40,652 nucleotides of DNA, taken from Bradyrhizobium sp. NAS80.1. GTDB taxonomy: Bacteria > Pseudomonadota > Alphaproteobacteria > Rhizobiales > Xanthobacteraceae. The DNA lies in assembly GCF_001908205.1 (NCBI RefSeq), contig NZ_LGHL01000136.1, positions 1 through 40,652 of the forward strand. The letters run 5' to 3'. The first letter of the stretch is position 1. Each line of letters starts with the position of its first letter. Below, one piece after another: positions 17,470 to 25,068 of this stretch. The notes beneath the pieces were generated by a model. The model was not told where the DNA came from. It worked only from the letters and a program-made list of their open reading frames with translations, and made no database searches. The position numbers were made by a program, and so were the translations under genes.

Positions 17470-18972
17470 TCACCCGTACACGAACGCCTTGTCGTCCAGA
17501 TCCGTCTTCGGAATCTCGTCCTTTTCGGTCCAGTAGTCCTGGCTGTGCTGCCATTCCGGCTTGTCGCCGCGCTTGGGCAACAGGTCCATGTTGCGCATCA
17601 TGTAGCCGGGGTTGAAGTTCTCCGGATCGATCCAGGGCAGGATCGGCATGTTGTGGTCCTCGGCGCGCAGCTTGACCTCGACCTTCTTCGTGCCCTTGGC
17701 CTTCATGTGTCCGAGCAGGCGGCAGACGAAATCGGCGACAAGATCGACGCGCAGCGTCCAGCTCGCGCGGAAATAGCCGAACACCCAGACCATGTTCGGC
17801 ACACCCGTGAACATCATGCCGCGATAGGTGACGGTGTCGCCGAAGGCGAGCGGCCTGCCGTCGATCTCGAAGGCGATATCGCCGAGGGCGGCGAGGTTGA
17901 AACCAGTCGCGGTGACGATGACGTCGGCTTCGAGCAGCTTGCCCGACTTGAGCTGAATGCCGTTCTCGACGAAGCATTCAATCTCGTCGGTGACGACGGA
18001 GGCCTTGCCGCTGGCGATGCCCTTGAACAGATCGGCGTCCGGCACGAACGCAATACGCTGCCGCCACGGCCGGTACGTCGGCGTGAAGTGCGTCTCGACG
18101 TCGTAATCCGGCCCGAGGACCGCGCTGATCTGGCCGATCAGCTCCTTCTTGACTTGCTCGGGCTTGGACACGCAGAGCTTGGTGAAGGCGTCCTGCTCGA
18201 ACAGGATCTTGCGCCGCACGATCTCGTGGATCCACTCCTCATCGACCTGGAGCCGGCGCAATTCCTCCGCGATCTCGATGGCGTTGCGGCCGAGACGGAA
18301 ATAGGTCGGCGAGCGCTGCAGCATGGTGACATGCGCGCACTTGTCCGCGATGTTCGGCACCAGCGTTGCCGCTGTCGCGCCCGAGCCGATCACGACCACC
18401 TTCTTGCCCGTGAGGTCGATATCATCCGGCCAGGTCTGCGGATGGACGATCCGGCCCTTGAAGCGGTCCATGCCCTTCCATTCCGGCATGTAGCCTTCCG
18501 AATGGCGATAATAGCCCTGGCACATCCAGAGGAAATTGGCGGTGAAGGTTCTTGGCTCGCCCGTGTCGGTCGTCACCGCCTCGATGGTCCAGAGATTTTG
18601 CTCGCTCGACCAGCTCGCCGAGTTGATCCTGTGCTTGTAGCGGATGTGACGTGCGATATCGTTGTCCTCGATCACCTCGTTCATGTAGGCGAGGATCTCT
18701 TCGGCGGTCGCGATCGGGGGGCCGACCCAGGGCTTGAAGCGATAGCCGAAGGTGTGGAGATCGCTGTCGGAACGGATGCCGGGATAACGATGCGTGGTCC
18801 AGGTGCCGCCGAACGTCTCCTGCGTTTCCAGAATCACGTAGCTCGTGCCCGGAAGCTGATTGGTCAGGTGATAGGCGCTGCCGATGCCGGAGATGCCGGC
18901 GCCGACGATCAGCACGTCGAAATGTTCAGAAGCCTGTTTGGCCGTGGCGTGACTGCGAACAGCGACATTCAT
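17470..18972 (-). CDS. Flavin-containing monooxygenase, Baeyer-Villiger type
   Basis: A 500-aa FAD/NADPH-dependent monooxygenase. The first Rossmann motif GAGISG starts at Gly24 (FAD), and a second, GSGATAATL, serves NADPH. The two Baeyer-Villiger fingerprints are both readable: GGTWTTHRYPGIRSDSD and FKGRIVHPQTWPDD (FxGxxxHxxxW). It should insert oxygen into a ketone to give an ester or lactone, or oxidise a soft heteroatom. The ATG at 18972 is chosen because the protein then begins MNVAVRSHATAKQ directly before the conserved DVLIVGAG strand. Earlier in-frame codons to 19065 read as non-conserved low-complexity sequence. It has no obvious operon partner; the natural substrate is unknown. Confidence 0.92.
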   Translation of the reverse strand: MNVAVRSHATAKQASEHFDVLIVGAGISGIGSAYHLTNQLPGTSYVILETQETFGGTWTTHRYPGIRSDSDLHTFGYRFKPWVGPPIATAEEILAYMNEVIEDNDIARHIRYKHRINSASWSSEQNLWTIEAVTTDTGEPRTFTANFLWMCQGYYRHSEGYMPEWKGMDRFKGRIVHPQTWPDDIDLTGKKVVVIGSGATAATLVPNIADKCAHVTMLQRSPTYFRLGRNAIEIAEELRRLQVDEEWIHEIVRRKILFEQDAFTKLCVSKPEQVKKELIGQISAVLGPDYDVETHFTPTYRPWRQRIAFVPDADLFKGIASGKASVVTDEIECFVENGIQLKSGKLLEADVIVTATGFNLAALGDIAFEIDGRPLAFGDTVTYRGMMFTGVPNMVWVFGYFRASWTLRVDLVADFVCRLLGHMKAKGTKKVEVKLRAEDHNMPILPWIDPENFNPGYMMRNMDLLPKRGDKPEWQHSQDYWTEKDEIPKTDLDDKAFVYG

Positions 18973-19097
18973 TGTTGCTTCTATGCCTTGCTTGTTTTTG
19001 TGGCCGCCCTTCACCGGACGGCGCGTTTCCTCCGCGACGGGCATGGTCGCCCATCGCGCTTCCACTGCAAAATGACATAGATCAACTCGCGGTCAAA

Positions 19098-19856
19098 TCA
19101 CAGCGCCGCACCCCAGCTCCGCGCGGTCTGCAAGATCCAGTCGCGATAGAGCGTGAGCGGTGTGACCCCGGTCAATCCGCCGCAGCCGGCGGCGCCGTTC
19201 GGCCCGGTGGACCAGCTGATGACGCCGACGAGCACCGGGCCATTGGGCTTGTCCTCGAACACGGGGCCGCCGGAATCGCCTGTACAAGCGCCGATTCCGT
19301 CGCGAACACCGTTGGTTACGGGATCGACCAGCCGGATCTGCAGCGTGCCGGGCTGACCGGTGGCAATGAGCGCCGCAACGCGCGTCGCGCCGCCGCTCTT
19401 GCCGTCACCGCGCGCGGTGACACCAATGCCGGCGATCACGAAGCGGCTGCCGACCTGGATCGGAATATTCGGCATGCCGACCGGCACCGTCGATTTTCCC
19501 TTGAGTGGAATTTCGAGTTGCAGCAATGCAACGTCTGCGGTGGCGCGATGCGCCTGCATCGCCTGCATGTTGAAGTTCGGATGGATCGCGACGGTGCGAA
19601 CGTTCAGCAATTGCGCCTGACCGTCGGCGCCGCGATCGACGATCTTGTAGTCCGCGCCGGGCTGCACGCAGTGGGCAACCGTGAGCACGAGCTTCGGCGC
19701 GATCAGGCTGCCGGTGCAGAAATTGCCGCGCGAGCCGACAATGGTGACGACGGAGCGCGCGACGCCATCGGCCTGCGGCGTGCCACCGCCGACGATCGCA
19801 TGGGCGGGGGGCACGAGCAGCAGCGCGGTAATAATGAAAGTAACAAGCTTCTTCAT
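19098..19856 (-). CDS. Secreted trypsin-like serine protease (S1 family)
   Basis: A 252-aa exported protease with the complete chymotrypsin-fold triad: His62 in TVAHC, Asp108 in ADVALLQL and Ser195 in GDSGGPVF. The 20-residue signal peptide (MKKLVTFIITALLLVPPAHA) is followed immediately by IVGGG. In S1 proteases a free N-terminal Ile inserts next to the Asp before the active Ser. Here signal peptidase alone would create that N-terminus and there is no room for a pro-peptide, so the enzyme would be active on export. The start at 19856 is chosen for this signal peptide. Probable paired Cys residues (FCTGS with AHC) are present. It is divergent from the HAD gene. The target is unknown. Confidence 0.9.
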   Translation of the reverse strand: MKKLVTFIITALLLVPPAHAIVGGGTPQADGVARSVVTIVGSRGNFCTGSLIAPKLVLTVAHCVQPGADYKIVDRGADGQAQLLNVRTVAIHPNFNMQAMQAHRATADVALLQLEIPLKGKSTVPVGMPNIPIQVGSRFVIAGIGVTARGDGKSGGATRVAALIATGQPGTLQIRLVDPVTNGVRDGIGACTGDSGGPVFEDKPNGPVLVGVISWSTGPNGAAGCGGLTGVTPLTLYRDWILQTARSWGAAL

Positions 19857-19966
19857 GGGAACACGCTTTGGCGTCGGCATCGGTGAGGTCGGGGGATTGC
19901 TTCGGACTGGTCCTTGCCGATATCGCATGCTAGCCCTCTTGGAAAGCAATTGACGAGGGCAGGCCA

Positions 19967-20602
19967 TTGGCAATCGAGGCTGTGATCTTTGATTTTGGCG
20001 GCGTATTGACGAGCTCGCCGTTCGAGGCGTTTGCGCGGTTCGAGACGGAGCGAGGGCTGCCCGTCGACATCATCCGGCGCACCAATGCTGCCAACCATCT
20101 GGAAAATGCCTGGGCCAAGTTCGAGCGTGCCGAGGTCGACATCGAAACCTTCGACAGGCTGTTCGCCGAGGAATCACGCGCACTCGGCGCGGAGGTGCGC
20201 GGCCGCGACGTGCTGCCGCTGCTTCAGGGCGATCTTCGCCCTGAAATGGTCGAGGCGTTGAAACGCATCAAGGCGAGTTTCAAGACAGGCTGCATCACCA
20301 ACAACCTCCCTGCCAACGCCATCGGCAGCATGACCGGGCGCTCACTCTACGTCGCCGAGGTGATGGTGCTGTTCGACCACGTCATCGAGTCCGCCAAGAT
20401 CGGCCTGCGCAAGCCAGATCCGCGCATCTACAAAATGATGGTCGAGACGCTGAAGGTCGATCCGAACAATTGCGTCTATCTCGACGACCTCGGCGTCAAT
20501 CTGAAACCCGCGCGCGAGATGGGCATGACCACGATCAAGGTCGCCAGCGGCGCCCAGGCAATCGCCGAGCTCGAGGCGGCGACCGGGCTGAAGCTCGGTT
20601 AG
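19967..20602 (+). CDS. HAD-superfamily hydrolase (subfamily IA, EYA/epoxide-hydrolase-phosphatase type)
   Basis: A 211-aa HAD hydrolase, probably a small-molecule phosphatase. Motif I is VIFDFGGVLT with the nucleophile Asp9; the second acid of the usual DxD is replaced by Gly, as in the DFGGV branch of this family. Motif II is CITNN, the motif III lysine is in GLRKPDPRIY, and motif IV is YLDDLGVN. An alpha-helical cap lies between about residues 15 and 95. The start is TTG at 19967, with GAGGGCAGG just upstream. Its first bases lie within the region divergent to the protease gene. The substrate cannot be read from sequence. Confidence 0.88.
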   Translation: MAIEAVIFDFGGVLTSSPFEAFARFETERGLPVDIIRRTNAANHLENAWAKFERAEVDIETFDRLFAEESRALGAEVRGRDVLPLLQGDLRPEMVEALKRIKASFKTGCITNNLPANAIGSMTGRSLYVAEVMVLFDHVIESAKIGLRKPDPRIYKMMVETLKVDPNNCVYLDDLGVNLKPAREMGMTTIKVASGAQAIAELEAATGLKLG

Positions 20603-20617
20603 TTGCGCTGCCAATCC

Positions 20618-20721
20618 CTCATCCTGAGGAGCGCGCTTTAGCGCGCGTCTCGAAGGATGAAGGCCCCGCTTGTGCCCCTCGCCCTTCGAGACGCCGCTTC
20701 GCGGCTCCTCAGGGTGAGGGA
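20618..20721. repeat. Palindromic repeat (CTCATCCTGAGGAGC type)
   Basis: CTCATCCTGAGGAGC at the left pairs with GCTCCTCAGGGTGAG at the right (one mismatch), with inner hairpins on GCGCGC and on CTTCGAGACG/CGTCTCGAAGG. A related element (GTCATCCTGAGG core) is present at 26991-27107. It lies downstream of the HAD gene and next to another repeat. Confidence 0.8.
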
Positions 20722-20753
20722 GATAGAGGATCACGTGACGCATCAACGAATTC

Positions 20754-20867
20754 GTCATTGCGAGCGCAGCGAAGCAATCCAGAGTCTGTCCGCGGTGGAA
20801 TTCTGGATTGCTTCGCTGAGCCTGTCATCGGGCCGCGCTTCGCGCGGACCCGTCGCCTCGCAATGAC
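20754..20867. repeat. Palindromic repeat (GTCATTGCGAGCG type), copy 2
   Basis: It begins with the same 30 bases as the copy at 9135 and ends with CTCGCAATGAC. The right arm carries extra sequence (about 20818-20855) compared with copy 1, so this copy is longer by some 36 bases. It sits between convergent genes (HAD and mtnA). Confidence 0.88.
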
Positions 20868-20895
20868 AACTGTGGCCAGATATCGCCTACAAAAT

Positions 20896-22005
20896 TTACT
20901 TCGCCGCGGCGGCTATGCGCTCCGGAAAAGCGGCAGCGAGTGAATCTCGATCCGGCTTCAGCACGCCGCGCTCCGTGATGAGGCCGGTGACGAGGCGCGC
21001 CGGGGTCACGTCAAAAGCATAGTTCGCGACCGGCGATCCCTCCGGCACGATGCGCACCGTCTCGAGCCGTCCGTCTGCGGTACGGCCGGTCATGTCAGAA
21101 ACTTCAATGCCGCTGCGCTGCTCGATCGGAATATCGCGAATGCCGTCATCGACCGCAAAATCGATCGTCGGCGATGGCAGCGCCACGTAGAACGGCACGT
21201 CGTTGTCGTGGGCGGCGAGTGCCTTCAGATAGGTGCCGATCTTGTTGCAGACGTCGCCATTGGCCGCGACGCGGTCGGTGCCGACGATGGCAAGATCGAC
21301 CATGCCGTGCTGCATCAGGTGCCCGCCGGTGTTGTCGGCGATCACCGTGTGCGGCACGCCGTGATGACCGAGTTCCCAGGCGGTGAGCGAGGCGCCCTGA
21401 TTGCGCGGGCGGGTCTCGTCGACCCAGACATGAACCTTGATGCCGCGCTCGTGTGCGAGATAGATCGGTGCCGTCGCCGTGCCCCAGTCAACGGTCGCAA
21501 GCCAGCCGGCATTGCAATGGGTCAGCACGTTGATCGTGTCGCCTTGCTTCTTCTTTGCCGCAATTGCCTCGATCAGCTTCAGGCCGTTGCCGGCGATGCC
21601 GCGGTTGATCTCGACGTCCTGCTCGACGATCTCGTCGGCGCGCGCATACGCAGCCTCCGCCCGCTCTAGCGGATCGATCGGCGCGAGCGTCGTACGCATC
21701 TCGTCCAGCGCCCATTTCAGATTGATCGCGGTCGGGCGCGCCACGACGAGCGTCTCGTAGGCGCGCTTCAGGCCGGCGTCGGAGGCGTCCTCGCGCATCG
21801 CAAGCGCCATGCCGTAGGCCGCGGTGGCGCCGATCAGCGGCGCACCGCGCACCAGCATGTCGCGGATGGCGACCGCGGCGTCCTCGCACGAGGTCAGCTT
21901 CGCAACGACGAACTCATGCGGCAGCCTGCGCTGGTCGATCGCGCCGACCGACCAGCCGTCACGCTCGCGCCAGATGCTGCGAAAATGTTTGCCGTCGACC
22001 TTCAT
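20896..22005 (-). CDS. mtnA: S-methyl-5-thioribose-1-phosphate isomerase
   Basis: A 369-aa isomerase of the eIF2B-like fold that converts methylthioribose-1-phosphate to methylthioribulose-1-phosphate in methionine salvage. Recognisable stretches are VRGAPLIGATAAYGMA near the N-terminus, LTHCNAG with the catalytic Cys164, ADNTGGHLM, and VGTDRVAANGDVCNKIGTY with the catalytic Asp244. Its length is usual for the family. It is 18 bases downstream of mtnP on the same strand, with AAAGG before its ATG, so the two form an operon that performs consecutive steps. The later salvage enzymes (mtnB, C, D) are not in this window. Confidence 0.96.
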   Translation of the reverse strand: MKVDGKHFRSIWRERDGWSVGAIDQRRLPHEFVVAKLTSCEDAAVAIRDMLVRGAPLIGATAAYGMALAMREDASDAGLKRAYETLVVARPTAINLKWALDEMRTTLAPIDPLERAEAAYARADEIVEQDVEINRGIAGNGLKLIEAIAAKKKQGDTINVLTHCNAGWLATVDWGTATAPIYLAHERGIKVHVWVDETRPRNQGASLTAWELGHHGVPHTVIADNTGGHLMQHGMVDLAIVGTDRVAANGDVCNKIGTYLKALAAHDNDVPFYVALPSPTIDFAVDDGIRDIPIEQRSGIEVSDMTGRTADGRLETVRIVPEGSPVANYAFDVTPARLVTGLITERGVLKPDRDSLAAAFPERIAAAAK

Positions 22006-22023
22006 GGCGTTCTGCCTTTCGTC

Positions 22024-22899
22024 TCAAGCCCGCAGGATGCGCCCCGCCACCGCATCGAGCTTCTTCAGAAGCTCGGGATCGCGCGCCTCGGGCGCCGTGA
22101 TCAGCGCGGTATCGAGTGCGCGGTCCGAGCCGATTGGGCACGGCTCGTGCTCGCGCGGGAAATCCTTTGCCAGCCGCGCCACCAGCGCCTTGGCCTTGTC
22201 GGCGTTCGAGGTCAGCACGCGGATGATGTCCTGGACGGTGACGGCATCGTGATCGGGATGCCAGCAGTCGAAATCCGTCACCATCGCCACGGAGGCGTAA
22301 CAGATCTCGGCCTCACGGGCGAGCTTCGCTTCGGGCATGTTGGTCATTCCGATCACGGAACAGCCCAGCGTCTTGTACGTCATGCTTTCCGCATAGGTGG
22401 AAAATTGCGGTCCCTCCATGCAGACATAGGTGCCGCCCCGCGCAATTGCGATCCCCTCGGCGTCAGCGGCGGCCGCGAGATGGATCCGCAACCGCGGCGA
22501 GACCGGATGCGCCATCGACACATGCGCGACGCAGCCCCTGCCGAAGAACGAACTCTCGCGCTTGTGGGTGCGGTCGACGAACTGATCAACGAGAACGAAG
22601 GTGCCGGGCGGCAGTTCCTCTTTGAAGGAGCCGCAGGCCGAGAGCGAGATCAGGTCGGTGACGCCGGCCCGCTTCAGGACGTCGATATTGGCGCGGTAGT
22701 TGATGTCGGAGGGCGACAGCCGGTGGCCCTTGTCGTGCCGCGGCAGGAACACGATCGGCAGGCCGGAGATGGTGCCGCGCCGCAGGGGGGCAGAAGGCTC
22801 GCCCCAGGGGCTCTCGATCACCTCTTCGCGAGCGTCTTGCAGTCCCGGCAGGTCGTAGATGCCGGAACCGCCGATGATGCCCAATACCGCCTGCGTCAT
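22024..22899 (-). CDS. mtnP: S-methyl-5'-thioadenosine phosphorylase
   Basis: A 291-aa purine nucleoside phosphorylase-family enzyme that splits methylthioadenosine, a by-product of polyamine and acyl-homoserine lactone synthesis, to adenine and methylthioribose-1-phosphate. The phosphate loop GIIGGSGIYDL is near the start, followed by PRHDKGHRLSPSDINYRANI, the substrate-site region EGPQFSTYAES, GMTNMPEAKLAREAEICYAS and TDFDCW, all characteristic of methylthioadenosine phosphorylase rather than inosine-type enzymes. The ATG is preceded by AGGGTGGA. It is the first gene of the mtnP-mtnA operon. Confidence 0.96.
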   Translation of the reverse strand: MTQAVLGIIGGSGIYDLPGLQDAREEVIESPWGEPSAPLRRGTISGLPIVFLPRHDKGHRLSPSDINYRANIDVLKRAGVTDLISLSACGSFKEELPPGTFVLVDQFVDRTHKRESSFFGRGCVAHVSMAHPVSPRLRIHLAAAADAEGIAIARGGTYVCMEGPQFSTYAESMTYKTLGCSVIGMTNMPEAKLAREAEICYASVAMVTDFDCWHPDHDAVTVQDIIRVLTSNADKAKALVARLAKDFPREHEPCPIGSDRALDTALITAPEARDPELLKKLDAVAGRILRA

Positions 22900-23030
22900 G
22901 CCTGTTCCACCCTATCAGCGCTACGCGATTACGTGGAGAAGCTATGCCAGTTTTACGATGGTTTTGGAACGGGGTGATGCGGCGATGCAGGAGCTGTGAG
23001 GAGCGTAAAGGCGCTGGCCTCACACTCAGT

Positions 23031-23157
23031 GTCGTCCCCGCGAACGCGGGGACCCATAACCACAGGCGGCGGTTTGGCGAAGACTCGTAGTTCGGTACTG
23101 CGACCTCAAACGACCGATAGATTCCGCGGTATGGGTCCCTGCGTTCGCAGGGACGAC
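23031..23157. repeat. Palindromic repeat (GTCGTCCCCGCG type)
   Basis: The left hairpin GTCGTCCCCGCGAACGCGGGGAC with CCATA (23031-23058) and the right block TATGGGTCCCTGCGTTCGCAGGGACGAC (23130-23157) are inverted copies of one another with few mismatches. They sit between the carrier-protein 3' end and the mtnP promoter region. The rest of the 22900-23182 gap is the presumed mtnP promoter, in which I could not identify hexamers or a SAM-type riboswitch. Confidence 0.85.
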
Positions 23158-23182
23158 ACCGAGGAGGGAGTAGCGCCCTCGA

Positions 23183-23455
23183 TTAAGCCGCGGTCGCCGG
23201 CTGCAACTGGGTCGCGACCATCCGCTCCAGCGTCTCGACGGACTGGAAATTCTCCGGCGTGATCTCGGACTGCGGGATGGTGAAGTCGAACTCGGCCTCC
23301 ACGCCCAGCATCAAATTGACCATGTCCATCGAGGTCAGGCCGACATCGACGAGCCTGGCCGACGGCGTGATGTCCGCGGTGAGCGAGTTCTGTTCGAGGA
23401 TGCCCTTCACCAGCTTGATGATGCGATCGCGCACGTCGGTATCGAAGGCCTGCAT
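23183..23455 (-). CDS. Stand-alone aminoacyl carrier protein (acyl-carrier-protein fold)
   Basis: A 90-aa carrier protein with the four-helix acyl-carrier-protein pattern. The phosphopantetheine site reads DVGLTSMDMVNL with Ser42 as the attachment residue; the usual DSL is replaced by TSM. It starts at ATG 23455, with GGGAA seven bases before; the TTG two codons earlier is less likely. The gene is divergent from the dehydrogenase-ligase-acyltransferase operon. Bradyrhizobium and Agrobacterium amino acid:carrier-protein ligases are known to load a small carrier protein encoded beside them, so this is most likely the glycine (or other amino acid) carrier, not a fatty-acid AcpP. It has a short Ala/Gln-rich C-terminal end. 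Confidence 0.88.
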   Translation of the reverse strand: MQAFDTDVRDRIIKLVKGILEQNSLTADITPSARLVDVGLTSMDMVNLMLGVEAEFDFTIPQSEITPENFQSVETLERMVATQLQPATAA

Positions 23456-23814
23456 CGGCAAATTCCCATTTATCTATCGGGGTCGGACCGGGCTGACCGC
23501 TAGGATGTGCGCGGGCAGCCGGTCCCACAATGGGCGCGAGGATTACTTCGCCTTTCTTAGTAAACGATGACTCAGATTGACTAAAATTCAGGCCTCTTCC
23601 AGATCACCTAACGCGATCATGGAAATTCGGGCGCTGCAAACAATTGGGCCTTAACCGTTCGTCCGGAATTGGGCTTTGTTTACCCTCTATTTCATCGACG
23701 AATTTGAATTAAATCCCTAGCCTCGTCTCACAAGCAAAGATGGTCGGAGGATCGCTTACGCGGCATCGCGAATAATGCCGGCGATCCTGAACGACGAACC
23801 GGAGGCGGACGAGT
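23456..23814. promoter_or_regulatory. Shared divergent control region of the carrier-protein cluster
   Basis: This 359-base gap contains no believable gene. Its central part (about 23560-23725) is distinctly richer in A and T than the surrounding sequence, as expected for promoters. An 8-base direct repeat AATTGGGC occurs at 23642-23649 and 23667-23674, each followed by a T-rich stretch and ACC. It could be a regulator site, but the evidence is slight. A strong GGAGG ribosome site ends the region before the ATG at 23815. Confidence 0.45.
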
Positions 23815-25032
23815 ATGAACGTGCGTGAAGCAGTCCTCACTGTCGACGAAACGCAGGCGAGCTTCCTCGAGCAGGGTCCCTCCTTGATCGAACGCGCGGC
23901 CCGGACCGCCGCGGCGGCGGCTGCCGACGCAGACGCGGTTGATCGTGACGCCCGCTTCCCGCACAAGGCTTTCGAGGTCGCACGCGAGCAGAAGCTGCTC
24001 GGTGTTATGATCCCGGTTGAGTACGGCGGCTTCGGTGCCTCGATCTACGACGTCACCGACATCTGCTACACGCTCGGGCGTGCCTGCGCCTCGACCGCGA
24101 TGATCTACGCGATGCACCAGACCAAGGTCGCCTGCGTCGTCAGACATGGCCACGGGATTCCCTGGATGGAAACCATGATGCGCCGGGTCGCCCGCGACCA
24201 GTGGCTGCTCGCCTCCTCCACCACCGAAGGCCAGAACGGCGGCAACATCCGCGCCAGCGCGGCGGCCATCGATCACGACGGCGACACCGTCTCGCTCGTG
24301 CGCGACGCCACAGTGATCTCCTACGGCGCCGAGGCGGATGGCCTCGTCACCATCGCCCGCCGCGCCACCGAAGCTGCAGCCTCCGATCAGGTGCTGCTGG
24401 CGCTCGCCAAGGACGATTATTCGCTGAAGCAGACGCTGGGCTGGGAAACGCTGGGCATGCGCGGCACCTGCTCGACAGGTTTCGAGCTGAAAGTCGATTG
24501 CCCCGCCGACCGCGTCTTCCCGGAATCCTACGACAAGATCCACGCCCAGACCATGACGCCGTTCGCGCATCTGTGCTGGTCGTCAGCTTGGGCCGGCATC
24601 GCCGCCGCAGCCGTGACCCGCGCGCAGGCCTTCATCCGCAAGGCGGCGCGCAGCTCCGGCGGCCAGATGCCGCCGGCCGCGGCGCACTTCACGGCCGCGA
24701 AGATGTCACTGGCCAAATTGCGCGCGCTGATCGCGGCCAATCTCGACGTCTTCGCCCGCGCCGAGCATGACGAGCGCGCGCTCAGCTCGCTCGACTTCCA
24801 GTCCTCGATCACGCTTCTTAAGGTGCAGGCCTCCGAGCTTGCGGTCGAAACCGTGATGCATGCGATGCGCACCGCGGGCCTATCCGGCTACCGCAACGAC
24901 GGCGAATTCACCATGGGCCGCCACCTGCGCGACGTGTTGTCGTCGCCGATTATGATCAACAACGACCGCATCCTGGCCAACGCAGCCACCTCGACACTGA
25001 TGAGCAGCGTGCCAATGAGCCTCCGCGACTAA
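23815..25032 (+). CDS. Acyl-CoA-dehydrogenase-fold flavoprotein of the aminoacyl-carrier cluster
   Basis: A 405-aa member of the acyl-CoA dehydrogenase superfamily. The N-terminal helical domain (LLGVMIPVEYGGFGASIYDV), the beta domain (STTEGQNGGNI where EPGAGSD is usual) and the C-terminal helical bundle (HAMRTAGLSGYRNDGEFTMG) are all present. Neither usual base is seen: the C-terminal loop reads SPIMINNDRILAN where other members have YEGT-like sequence, and the helix with ATRAQAF-type sequence before RKAAR lacks the long-chain-type Glu. Its gene starts the operon with the amino acid:carrier-protein ligase, so the substrate may be an aminoacyl or acyl group on the neighbouring carrier protein. 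Oxidation or oxygenation are both possible. The specific reaction is inference. Confidence 0.82.
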   Translation: MNVREAVLTVDETQASFLEQGPSLIERAARTAAAAAADADAVDRDARFPHKAFEVAREQKLLGVMIPVEYGGFGASIYDVTDICYTLGRACASTAMIYAMHQTKVACVVRHGHGIPWMETMMRRVARDQWLLASSTTEGQNGGNIRASAAAIDHDGDTVSLVRDATVISYGAEADGLVTIARRATEAAASDQVLLALAKDDYSLKQTLGWETLGMRGTCSTGFELKVDCPADRVFPESYDKIHAQTMTPFAHLCWSSAWAGIAAAAVTRAQAFIRKAARSSGGQMPPAAAHFTAAKMSLAKLRALIAANLDVFARAEHDERALSSLDFQSSITLLKVQASELAVETVMHAMRTAGLSGYRNDGEFTMGRHLRDVLSSPIMINNDRILANAATSTLMSSVPMSLRD

Positions 25033-25068
25033 ACCAACAAGAACAAATTTGAGATAGCCGGACATCCC

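Noticed and set aside
22900..23030. Possible SAM-type riboswitch before mtnP
   Set aside because: No conserved SAM-II or similar core could be found, and there is no suitable pseudoknot or terminator arrangement.
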